Assembly (NCBI GenBank): GCA_016931175.1
Contig: JAFGFH010000006.1
Coordinates: 40,987-104,986, forward strand
Source of the DNA: Nanobdellota archaeon
Lineage (GTDB): Archaea; Nanobdellota; Nanobdellia; Tiddalikarchaeales; Tiddalikarchaeaceae
Reading direction: 5' to 3'
Length of the DNA: 64,000 nt
Shown: positions 26,472-34,367 of the stretch, piece after piece
Layout of the letters: each line of letters begins with the position of its first letter
Position numbering within the stretch: the stretch's first letter is position 1
Notes under the pieces: model-generated
What the model was told of the DNA's origin: nothing
Seen by the model: the letters and a program-made list of their open reading frames with translations, nothing else
The model's database searches: none
Position numbers and translations under genes: made by a program

Positions 26472-29077
26472 GTGCGGAATCTGAACCTGAGGTTAAACCT
26501 GTTGAGGTTAGTAATGATGTAAATCTTGTTTTGAAAGCTCGCAGTTATTTCTTAGAATTACAGAATAAGATTAAGGAGTTCCTCGCTTCAGACAAGAAGG
26601 ATTTAATTAAGAAAATACTGAAAGGCGAAAAAATTAACATAGATAAGAAACTTAAAGATGAACTAGTAGATAATGAAGGCGTACCGTATATAACTAGAAT
26701 AAATAGTATATTGCAGAATATTGAAGAAATAAATTATAAACCTGATGAAACTTTATCATTTACTGAACAATTAAAAAAAATACAAAAAGCTTTACAACCA
26801 CTGATTGAAGATATAAAGAAAAAAGCGGAAGATAAAAAGACGGAAGAGCCTCTTGTTATTGAAGCACAAATCAAACGTTTACAGAAACTTATAAAGAATC
26901 CTTTTGAATTCTACACCCTTGCTAATTATGATTTCATAAGGAGCAGAGGTAAAAATTTTTTTGATAATACAGGAAAAGAAGCAGAAACCTTTCTAATTAA
27001 TTTACCTGTTGGTTTAATAAGTAAGGATGAAAATAGAAAGTTTTCCAACTTAATTGTTACGAAAGCTAATTATAAAAGGATTAGAGATGAGTATGTGCCT
27101 TTTTTAATAAAGAAGTACAAGAATTTAATTTCAAAATTTAATAATTTTATAAGTAACCAACAGTACTTATCCGGAAAGACTAAAGAAGAGATAAAGAAGG
27201 TACAAAGTAGTATCCCTAGTTTAAGATTCACACTTAGGGAGGTACTTTTAAGTTCAGAAATATTATGGTTATTAACAGAAGAAGAGAAAGAAGAATATTC
27301 TGAAAAAGAACCAAAACCTACGACTCATGAAGAAAAAAATCTTGTATTAGATTTCTTGAAGGAGAAAAAGGATGACGCGTTTAAGGCATTCAGTGAAGGA
27401 ATTGGCTACTCTGATAAGAATGAGTTTGACAAATTGTTTGATAAGGTATTGATTATTATTGATAAAGAGATAACATCTGATAAAGGAAAAGAACGGTTTG
27501 AAAAACTGTTAAAAGATAATAAAATTACTGCTCTGCAAGCTGAATTATTCAAGAATTTTATAGAATTAAAAGGAGACATTAAAGTAAAAATTGAACAATA
27601 TAGTCAAGCAGAGTTTGAGAACGAGTGGAATAACAACCTATCTGTGGTTTGGGAAAATACTTGGAAAGCAGCAGGTATGGCAATACAAAAACATCCTGAT
27701 AAGAAAGTAAATTTGTTTGACTGGGTTGAAGAGGAAGAAAAACCTTATGCTGAAAATATTAAGGAAATTATAGATAAATTTGAAAAAATACCTCAGCCTA
27801 AAGACTTAACCATTTCTGATAAGGCCAAAACAGATGTTAAAATAATCTTTAAGGAATATTTTCGTAATGTTAAAGAAGCTAAGAAAAGCTTTTTAAAAAA
27901 TATTGACAAATCTTTTGCAAAAAAGTTTGAAACCTTTTACGATTTTTATACACTAATGATTGAAAATTACATAAATGACAAAGAAGAAATTAACAAAGTT
28001 AAAGAACTTATGAGTAAAGATTATCATCCAGACTTATTTATTATATTATATGATATTTTCTTGATAGAATTTGATAATTATAGAAAGACTTGCCTTAATT
28101 CTCTTAAAAAGATTAATGATTTAAATAATGCACAACCAGTGGAAGATGCTGATAAAACATTTATAGAATTATTTAAGGAAGAATTAAAACAGGATTATAT
28201 TAAAAATAATATTGATTACTGGAAGTCTTATTGGGATTATTTAGGCCAATACATGGTTTATCTAAATAATTTAAAATCATTTAAAGCATCAAATGCAGAA
28301 AAAACCAATCAGAGTGCTGGATCAGCTGCTCAGGCAATATTTGACATATTAGGTGGAAAAGCGGAAGGTTTTACAAAAGAAGAATTAGAAGAGATAAAAA
28401 GGTTTCAAGCATTTCCTAGTACTGCTGAATTGCCTGAATTGGAACCATTTACAGTTACACCAGAAAATAAATTGCCAGATTTATCTCCATTACCTGAGCT
28501 TGAAAAGATTGTGCCTAAAGCTACAGAATTGTTTAAGATACTCGCAACTAAAGATATTGAAGCGGAACGTGATAAAACTACAAAAGATTTCACGACCGAA
28601 GTAGAAAAAGGAAATATTGAATTGGATGAGTTCGCTTCAATTGGTTCTCCTGGTTCTCATGAGCAAATCGTTAAAGAACAAACAAAGAATATTAAAATAT
28701 ATTTTAATAAAGAATTAAAAAACATAGGTCCTATTCGTGAAAAACTAAAAAGACTTGATAGTAAAGAAGAATTACTGAAGTTTGCAGAACTACTTAAGAA
28801 AAAAGTAGATAAAATAATAGAGTATTGTAATAATAATTATCCTGAAGCTATTAAAACAATTATCTTTATAGATGAACAGGGAGATACTGGTTTTTTAAAA
28901 GATAGATTTGGAGAAAAAGGATTTTTAAGAACACAAGGTTTGCTGGAAAAAACAATTGAGCAGTTGAAAGAAAAGAGTACTGGAGAATCTGAACTTTTAA
29001 GTATAAAAAATAATTTGCACAATCATTTATCAAACATAAAGGAATATTTAACTATAAAAGAACTACGAATAAAATAA
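26468..29077 (+). CDS. Very large helical cytoplasmic protein, A-rich gene
   Basis: 869 aa, Lys- and Glu-rich, no signal peptide or membrane segment, nearly all helical. A proline-rich stretch near residues 650-680 (PSTAELPELEPFTVTPEN, LPDLSPLPELEKIVPK) separates a long N-terminal region from a C-terminal helical domain; the preceding gene product has a similar LPDLPSKD-type linker, hinting at a shared design. The DNA is visibly richer in A than its neighbours from about 26.6 kb onward. No known domain. It ends the operon, 58 nt before the secretion-locus membrane proteins begin. Confidence 0.8.
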   Translation: MSAESEPEVKPVEVSNDVNLVLKARSYFLELQNKIKEFLASDKKDLIKKILKGEKINIDKKLKDELVDNEGVPYITRINSILQNIEEINYKPDETLSFTEQLKKIQKALQPLIEDIKKKAEDKKTEEPLVIEAQIKRLQKLIKNPFEFYTLANYDFIRSRGKNFFDNTGKEAETFLINLPVGLISKDENRKFSNLIVTKANYKRIRDEYVPFLIKKYKNLISKFNNFISNQQYLSGKTKEEIKKVQSSIPSLRFTLREVLLSSEILWLLTEEEKEEYSEKEPKPTTHEEKNLVLDFLKEKKDDAFKAFSEGIGYSDKNEFDKLFDKVLIIIDKEITSDKGKERFEKLLKDNKITALQAELFKNFIELKGDIKVKIEQYSQAEFENEWNNNLSVVWENTWKAAGMAIQKHPDKKVNLFDWVEEEEKPYAENIKEIIDKFEKIPQPKDLTISDKAKTDVKIIFKEYFRNVKEAKKSFLKNIDKSFAKKFETFYDFYTLMIENYINDKEEINKVKELMSKDYHPDLFIILYDIFLIEFDNYRKTCLNSLKKINDLNNAQPVEDADKTFIELFKEELKQDYIKNNIDYWKSYWDYLGQYMVYLNNLKSFKASNAEKTNQSAGSAAQAIFDILGGKAEGFTKEELEEIKRFQAFPSTAELPELEPFTVTPENKLPDLSPLPELEKIVPKATELFKILATKDIEAERDKTTKDFTTEVEKGNIELDEFASIGSPGSHEQIVKEQTKNIKIYFNKELKNIGPIREKLKRLDSKEELLKFAELLKKKVDKIIEYCNNNYPEAIKTIIFIDEQGDTGFLKDRFGEKGFLRTQGLLEKTIEQLKEKSTGESELLSIKNNLHNHLSNIKEYLTIKELRIK

Positions 29078-29135
29078 AAGGGTTAAAATATTTGAATAAT
29101 AACCTTTAAATTAAGTAAATTATCTATTATTTATT

Positions 29136-29810
29136 ATGAGTAATGGTGTTTTAGGGGGTGCTTTTGACTTCCTTATTAACATGGGTTTCTTGAACACGTT
29201 AGTGCCTTTCATACTCTTTTATGCTATAATCTTTGGAATGCTTGAGAGGACTCAAATATTCACTCCTAAGGAGAAGAGGGATAAGAAGGATGAGCAGGTG
29301 ACTAACTTGCATGCTCTTATCGCGTTCTCTATGGCAATAACTGCTACAGCGGCTGCGCAAGCAGTTGGTATTACTCAGAATTATCTGCCAATACTGGCAG
29401 TGACAGCAGTAGCATTACTAGGCATTATGATGCTTTTAGGAATGGCATTCGGAGACAAGTTTGACACTATAATGTCAGAGAACAAGTATTATTCAGGAAT
29501 TGTCTGGGGAGCAGCATTATTATTAGTTGTTGGAGCATTAATAGTAGTGTCTTATTACAGCGGTTTATTAGTAACTCCGTGCGACGCTGCAGGAGAACTC
29601 ACTCCAGTGAATAGTTTAGACCCAGGCAATGGGGAGTGCACCAAATTATTAGATATTACAGGATTCCCTAACAAAGTATACGTTATGGGCATAGAGATAA
29701 TTGGAATATTCGCCAGCTCTGAACTAATGTCATTCGTAACAGGACTGCTAGTATTCGCAGTATTAGTGTTTGCAGTAATGTGGATAACAAGAGCGCGTAA
29801 AGGTGGTTAG
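29136..29810 (+). CDS. Polytopic membrane protein A of the pilus-like locus
   Basis: 224 aa with about five or six transmembrane helices. The N-terminal motif VPFILFYAIIFGMLERTQIF, followed by a charged cytoplasmic loop and NLHALIAFSMAI, is shared with the protein at 30419 (VPFLLGAGALYGMLEKSQVF ... NALISIAVGI), so the two are paralogues. A loop with two cysteines (LVTPCDAAGE, GECTK) probably faces outside. It opens the run leading to the secretion ATPase. I take it as a candidate membrane component of that machine; no established family recognised. Confidence 0.78.
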   Translation: MSNGVLGGAFDFLINMGFLNTLVPFILFYAIIFGMLERTQIFTPKEKRDKKDEQVTNLHALIAFSMAITATAAAQAVGITQNYLPILAVTAVALLGIMMLLGMAFGDKFDTIMSENKYYSGIVWGAALLLVVGALIVVSYYSGLLVTPCDAAGELTPVNSLDPGNGECTKLLDITGFPNKVYVMGIEIIGIFASSELMSFVTGLLVFAVLVFAVMWITRARKGG

Positions 29811-29812
29811 TC

Positions 29813-30382
29813 TTGGCCACCTTCTTTGACTACTTAAATGAGATAGTCAGCGGGATTGTATTAACCGGTGAACCAGTAACAGGTATTGGAGGCATCTTTT
29901 TCATACTAATCTTCTTACTAATATTCGCGCTCACATTCACGGCAAGCGCTTATATACCAATGTTCGCGAAAAAGGAAGAGTACAAGAATATTAGGATGAT
30001 AATCGCTTTAAGCATATCCTTCCTAACTGCAATAACTTTTTACAACGCTATAGTTGAGCAGATACAATTCTTCGGCTTAGTAACTGCTATAGCGTTAGGG
30101 ATAAGCGTGGGATTACTAGCAGTTATACCTAAAAAGTACAGGGATAAGGAAGGCTCGAGCATAACAAGCGTAATCACTGCGTTTTCAATAATAGCAGCTA
30201 TAATAATAACACTAATATTATTAGACATGACAGGCTGGGTTCCACCAGTGATAAACTTCGTAACTAGTGCTTGGACGGACATGTTCACAACAGGCAGCGG
30301 CTGGTGGGTACTTATTATCATAATAGCAGTAGTGTTTTTCATAATGGCAATAATCAGGGGAATGGCTAGAACTAGCCCATAA
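29813..30382 (+). CDS. Polytopic membrane protein B of the pilus-like locus
   Basis: 189 aa with about five transmembrane helices (near residues 26-48, 62-80, 86-103, 118-138, 160-182). The second and third helices surround a short charged loop (MFAKKEEYKNIRMIIALSIS) placed like the loop of its neighbours, so it looks like a distant member of the same membrane family. Start is TTG at 29813, two nucleotides after the previous stop, with AGGTGG just upstream. Function unknown; probably part of the same complex. Confidence 0.76.
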   Translation: MATFFDYLNEIVSGIVLTGEPVTGIGGIFFILIFLLIFALTFTASAYIPMFAKKEEYKNIRMIIALSISFLTAITFYNAIVEQIQFFGLVTAIALGISVGLLAVIPKKYRDKEGSSITSVITAFSIIAAIIITLILLDMTGWVPPVINFVTSAWTDMFTTGSGWWVLIIIIAVVFFIMAIIRGMARTSP

Positions 30383-30418
30383 AAAGACATAAAAAAGAGA
30401 AAAGGGTAATAATATAAT

Positions 30419-30988
30419 ATGGCAGAGACAGTAGCGAGTCAAGCAGTGGAGATAATTAACCAGATAGGCATATTTGACATACTCGTACCTTTCCTGTTAG
30501 GAGCAGGAGCATTATACGGAATGCTTGAAAAATCCCAGGTATTCGGGAAAGACAGGCACGACGTTAACGCATTAATATCAATCGCTGTAGGAATAATCAT
30601 AGCACTCAGCTGGAGTGCGAGGAACTTCATACTCAACTTTATACCATTAGTAATCATACTAGCATTCTTCATGTTCATAATGGTACTATTAGCGCAGTGG
30701 TTAGGACTAGAACCAAAGTTCTTCATTAACATAATGAACCAGCCTGCAATAATAATACCTGTAGTATTAATAGTACTAGTTTTAATAATGGTAGCTCAAA
30801 GCGGAGGATTAGACTTCATAATGGGTAGAGCTAATTACACTGGGGATATTGGAATACCAACCGAGGACTTAACACCACAAGACTTAGCCAATCCTGCAAT
30901 AGTATTAGCACAGCCTCAAATAGCAGGCACTTTAATAGTATTAGCCGTCTTCGCAGTAGTAACATACATGGTAACACAGAAGAAGTAA
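30419..30988 (+). CDS. Polytopic membrane protein C of the pilus-like locus
   Basis: 189 aa, about five transmembrane helices. Paralogue of the 224-aa protein at 29136 by the shared VPF...GMLEKSQVF then D-x-NALI motif near residues 23-60. A C-terminal extracytoplasmic stretch (RANYTGDIGIPTEDLTPQDL) is followed by a last helix ending in KK. The start lies next to AT-rich ATAATATAAT sequence, so it may have its own promoter. The gene is convergent with the two minus-strand coiled-coil genes. Confidence 0.77.
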   Translation: MAETVASQAVEIINQIGIFDILVPFLLGAGALYGMLEKSQVFGKDRHDVNALISIAVGIIIALSWSARNFILNFIPLVIILAFFMFIMVLLAQWLGLEPKFFINIMNQPAIIIPVVLIVLVLIMVAQSGGLDFIMGRANYTGDIGIPTEDLTPQDLANPAIVLAQPQIAGTLIVLAVFAVVTYMVTQKK

Positions 30989-30993
30989 ATCTT

Positions 30994-31623
30994 TTAATCC
31001 TTCTTATTAATATTAGTAACCAATCCTTTAAGCTCGCTGATATTATCGCTTAGTGTTGGAACTAGTTTGTTCAACGCCTTCTCTAAAGCCCTTATCTCAG
31101 TGTCAACGTTCTGCATCGTTTCATTAAAAGCTTCAGCCTTCTGCCCTAAAACTGTATTCAAAGCGTCAATCCTGTTGCTGAACTCGTTGATGCGAGCGTC
31201 AAACTCTTTAATCTTAGTATTAACCATTGCGCGCCACTCAAGGATTTGGTTAATAGTCTTCTCACTATCCTTCCACTTCTCTGCAATAATCTCCTCTAAA
31301 ACTCTTTGAATCTCATCCAAGTCAACCATTGGTTTGTTAGGCATAGGAGTTGGTGCCGGCATTGCTTGCTGAACAGGCTGCGGAGCTGCACCCATTGACG
31401 GTTGAGAAGGCGGAGGGGAACCCATTGGAGGAGAAGGCATTTGTTGCTGTACTGGAGTTCCAGGACTAGCAACGTTTTTCTTAATATCAGCTTGTTGTAT
31501 CGCGTCCCTTATCTGCTGAAAACTGTAATTCTCACTCCTAAGAACTTCGATAATCCTATTATTATCCGCGCCTTGCTGTCTTAAATCAACAACTCTTTGA
31601 ACAGGAACACTTGGTACAGCCAT
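30994..31623 (-). CDS. Proline-rich linker plus coiled-coil protein
   Basis: 209 aa, cytoplasmic. The N-terminal 45 residues form a small three-helix unit (VDLRQQGADNNRIIEVLRSE, then YSFQQIRDAIQQADI) like a UBA/CUE or KaiB-binding style bundle. A Pro/Met/Gln-rich flexible linker (about 50-95) follows, then a coiled coil (about 100-205). Its start has a GAGGT Shine-Dalgarno overlapping the stop of the upstream gene. With the 136-aa coiled-coil protein it sits opposite the secretion ATPase, where archaella have ArlC/D/E coiled-coil proteins; similarity in role is inference. Confidence 0.75.
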   Translation of the reverse strand: MAVPSVPVQRVVDLRQQGADNNRIIEVLRSENYSFQQIRDAIQQADIKKNVASPGTPVQQQMPSPPMGSPPPSQPSMGAAPQPVQQAMPAPTPMPNKPMVDLDEIQRVLEEIIAEKWKDSEKTINQILEWRAMVNTKIKEFDARINEFSNRIDALNTVLGQKAEAFNETMQNVDTEIRALEKALNKLVPTLSDNISELKGLVTNINKKD

Positions 31624-31630
31624 TTCAACC

Positions 31631-32041
31631 TCACTTTTTCATTAACACCTTTAATTCTTCTTTAGTAATGTAACGGGTAGGGTCCATCATGTCAACGTAT
31701 TTCTCTATAACGTTAATGTCTTGCTTCTTAGCCGTTAACTCTAATTCTTTTATAATATGATGAATAGTATCCTCGATGTTTTTAATACTTTTTCTTAAAT
31801 CACTAATATCACTGTTTATGTTTTCAATCTCTTTGCTCATCTCTTTCTTTAAACCTAAAACTTGGTCATCAAAGACTCTAAGTCTCTCCTTGTTCTGATT
31901 AATCCTCTCCTCGCCAAGCCTCATTCTAGTATTTAAATCATTCAATCTGGAGATAATCATGCCAGTAGCGCTTTGAGTCTCAGCAGGTGAAGGCCTAGCT
32001 GTTTGTTTTTCATTAGATTTAGTATTTTGAGGCAAAGCCAT
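31631..32041 (-). CDS. Coiled-coil protein beside the secretion ATPase
   Basis: 136 aa. A disordered N-terminus (about 1-25, rich in S, T, P) leads into a long coiled coil (about 28-110) and a short C-terminal unit, YVDMMDPTRYITKEELKVLMKK in part, which looks like a helical docking segment. It diverges from the ATPase gene with only 40 bp between start codons and is translationally linked to the 209-aa coiled-coil protein. Position and shape recall archaellum motor accessory proteins (ArlC/D/E), but I cannot show homology. Confidence 0.75.
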   Translation of the reverse strand: MALPQNTKSNEKQTARPSPAETQSATGMIISRLNDLNTRMRLGEERINQNKERLRVFDDQVLGLKKEMSKEIENINSDISDLRKSIKNIEDTIHHIIKELELTAKKQDINVIEKYVDMMDPTRYITKEELKVLMKK

Positions 32042-32081
32042 AATATTTTATAAATTAAAGGGGATTATATAAGTTTTGTTA
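32042..32081. promoter_or_regulatory. Compact divergent leaderless promoter
   Basis: In only 40 bp, TTTTATAAATT at 32047-32057 is 25-35 nt before the plus-strand ATG at 32082, and CTTATATAAT (minus strand, about 32063-32073) is 22-32 nt before the minus-strand ATG at 32041. Each TATA box therefore lies on the far side of the other, and both transcripts would start at or next to the start codon. This ties expression of the ATPase operon to the coiled-coil pair. Confidence 0.6.
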
Positions 32082-34367
32082 ATGGCTGAAAATAATGGTA
32101 ATTGCGGGGAGTTTCAACTGGAAAGAGAGGGTTCTGACAGGAATTTAAGAATCAACTGCGTAGGATGCCCTTACTACCCTAGTATTGAAGACTCTGAGCA
32201 CTGCATGGAAAACGTTGTAAACTTGATGATAGAGTTAGGAGGAGTAACTAATATTATACTCTCCAGTGATATGAACTTCGTATACCCTCCTGAACAGACT
32301 AGATTATTGGATGAAGTATCCCAAGTCTTCCTTAAATTAGAACAAGAAAAGGAAGTACTAAAATATCCTCTAGTTCAGTCGCCAATACTTCAGAAAGAAT
32401 TAGTTCAAGCATTAAGCGTTACTAAGAACATAATGCTTTCAATGTTTAAAAGAGACCCTATTGGCGCTTATGTTAAGACAGTAAGAGCGTTAAGAGAGGA
32501 GAAGGCTCGCAGCGTTCAACTCACGCCTGACTTGAAAAAAATAAATGACTTGCAAATTTACAAGTTAGAGACGATAAAGGAAGAGTTAGGCAACACGGAG
32601 TTAATAAAAACGGTTGAAGACCACTTAACAGGTTACAAGATAGGCAATAGGGAGATTTACAGGGAAGTGTTTGAGCCTTTAATCAAGCCGAACTTCATGT
32701 ATGCGAGGTTAATGCTTGAGCCGCCGTTGAAAGCGAAACAAGTGGACGGTTACGAGATAGGCAAAAAAGACAAGACAGAAGTAGTTATCTACGACTTGCC
32801 TGACGAGGTTGGAAAAAAGTATTACATAATGCCTGGCGAGTTCTCATTAAGCGATGACGAGTACGAGTTGTTAAGCACTGCCAGGGGAATACTCGCGAAG
32901 CACAAGCCTAAGAAGGAGGAATTCACGGACCCGCAGAGGATGAGAGAAGTATTCTTCAAGGTAAGCAGGGACTTGATTCAAGAAGTAGCTAAAGCGCATA
33001 ATATTAAAATCACTTTTAACAGGATTGAATACTTGGCAAGGATACTGGTAAGGTTAACAGTAGGCTTCGGACTAGTAGAAGTCATACTAGAGGATGAGAA
33101 GGTGGAAGACGTTTATATTAACGCTCCAATAGGAAAAGTGCCGATAATAGTCAAGCACGCGGATTACGGTGAACTAAAAACGAATATTATACCAAACGTT
33201 AGGGATGCTTTTGGTTGGGCAAGCCGTTTCAGAATGATGAGTGGGAGAGCATTAGATGATGCGAACCCAGTGCTGGACACTGAGTTAGAGACTGAGACGG
33301 TGAGGGCGCGTGTCGCGATTGTTCAAGAACCGTTATCAAACCATGGTTTAAGCTTCGTATTCAGAAGGCACAGGGAGCGCCCTTTTACACTGCCTTTACT
33401 GGTTCACTTCAATTCACTAACACCATTAGCTGCAGGACTATTATGGTTCCTCGTTGACGGTTCCAGAACCATGCTCGTTGCTGGAACAAGAGGAAGCGGG
33501 AAGACGAGCTTGTTAGGAGCGTGCGTGGTAGAAATAATGAGGAAGTACAGGATAATCACTGTAGAGGATACTCTTGAACTCCCTGTTAATTACTTGAGAA
33601 ACCTGGGTTATAACATTTTGAGTATGAAGGTTGGAAGCGCGTTAGCAGGCACTAGCAGTGAGATGGGAGCAACAGAAGGAATCAGAACAACGCTGCGCCT
33701 CGGTGACTCAGCATTAATAGTTGGTGAGGTAAGAAGCACTGAAGCAGTAGCGTTATACGAGGCGATGAGAGTGGGAGCATTAGCTAACGTTGTAGCAGGA
33801 ACAATACACGGCGATTCAGCTTATGGTATATTCGACCGTGTCGTTCATGACTTGAAGGTTCCAGTTACTAGCTTCAAAGCCACGGATATTATCATAATAG
33901 CTCAGAAGATAAAATCACCTGATGGTTTAGATGAGAGGAGGAGGATAACAAATATTGTAGAGGTTAGGAAGCATTGGGAGAACGACCCTTTCAGGGAGAA
34001 GGGATTCGTTAACTTAATGACTTACGACGCGCGGGAGGATAAGATAAAACCTGAACGCGCACTAATTGAGGGAGACAGTGAAGTTATTAAATCAATAGCA
34101 GGGAATGTCAGGGAATGGGCGGGCAAGTGGGAGCTAGTATGGGAAGACATAGTATTGCGTTCAAAAATCTACGAAGTATTAGTAAAGTACGCGCAGGAAA
34201 AAAAATATATGGAGTTGTTAGAGAGCGACTTCGTAGTAGTTGCTAATGACAAGTATCATAAAATATTCGAGAAGTTAAAAGAAGAGCAGGGATATCCTGA
34301 GTCTAAAGACATGCTTTTCTTGTTCGAAGAATGGCTTAAAGGAGTGTTGAAAAAAGTTGGCAAGTGA
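32082..34367 (+). CDS. Type II/IV secretion-type ATPase (ArlI/GspE2 family)
   Basis: Cytoplasmic hexameric motor for assembling pilin-like filaments or driving secretion. Walker A AGTRGSGKTS (about 466-475), Asp box after TVEDTLELP, Walker B-type ALIVGEVRSTEA (about 543-554) and a His box TIHGDS identify the ArlI/GspE2 family. The N-terminal region (about 1-300) is long and opens with a Cys cluster, C8, C26, C29 and C41 (CVGC-PYYPS), a probable zinc site. A TTG at 32076 would add two residues; the ATG at 32082 is better placed for the TATA box. It overlaps the platform protein gene by 11 nt. Confidence 0.95.
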   Translation: MAENNGNCGEFQLEREGSDRNLRINCVGCPYYPSIEDSEHCMENVVNLMIELGGVTNIILSSDMNFVYPPEQTRLLDEVSQVFLKLEQEKEVLKYPLVQSPILQKELVQALSVTKNIMLSMFKRDPIGAYVKTVRALREEKARSVQLTPDLKKINDLQIYKLETIKEELGNTELIKTVEDHLTGYKIGNREIYREVFEPLIKPNFMYARLMLEPPLKAKQVDGYEIGKKDKTEVVIYDLPDEVGKKYYIMPGEFSLSDDEYELLSTARGILAKHKPKKEEFTDPQRMREVFFKVSRDLIQEVAKAHNIKITFNRIEYLARILVRLTVGFGLVEVILEDEKVEDVYINAPIGKVPIIVKHADYGELKTNIIPNVRDAFGWASRFRMMSGRALDDANPVLDTELETETVRARVAIVQEPLSNHGLSFVFRRHRERPFTLPLLVHFNSLTPLAAGLLWFLVDGSRTMLVAGTRGSGKTSLLGACVVEIMRKYRIITVEDTLELPVNYLRNLGYNILSMKVGSALAGTSSEMGATEGIRTTLRLGDSALIVGEVRSTEAVALYEAMRVGALANVVAGTIHGDSAYGIFDRVVHDLKVPVTSFKATDIIIIAQKIKSPDGLDERRRITNIVEVRKHWENDPFREKGFVNLMTYDAREDKIKPERALIEGDSEVIKSIAGNVREWAGKWELVWEDIVLRSKIYEVLVKYAQEKKYMELLESDFVVVANDKYHKIFEKLKEEQGYPESKDMLFLFEEWLKGVLKKVGK

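Noticed and set aside
24204..29077. Giant helical proteins as restriction, defence or SMC-like ATPases
   Set aside because: I found no Walker motif, nuclease motif or hinge pattern in either sequence.
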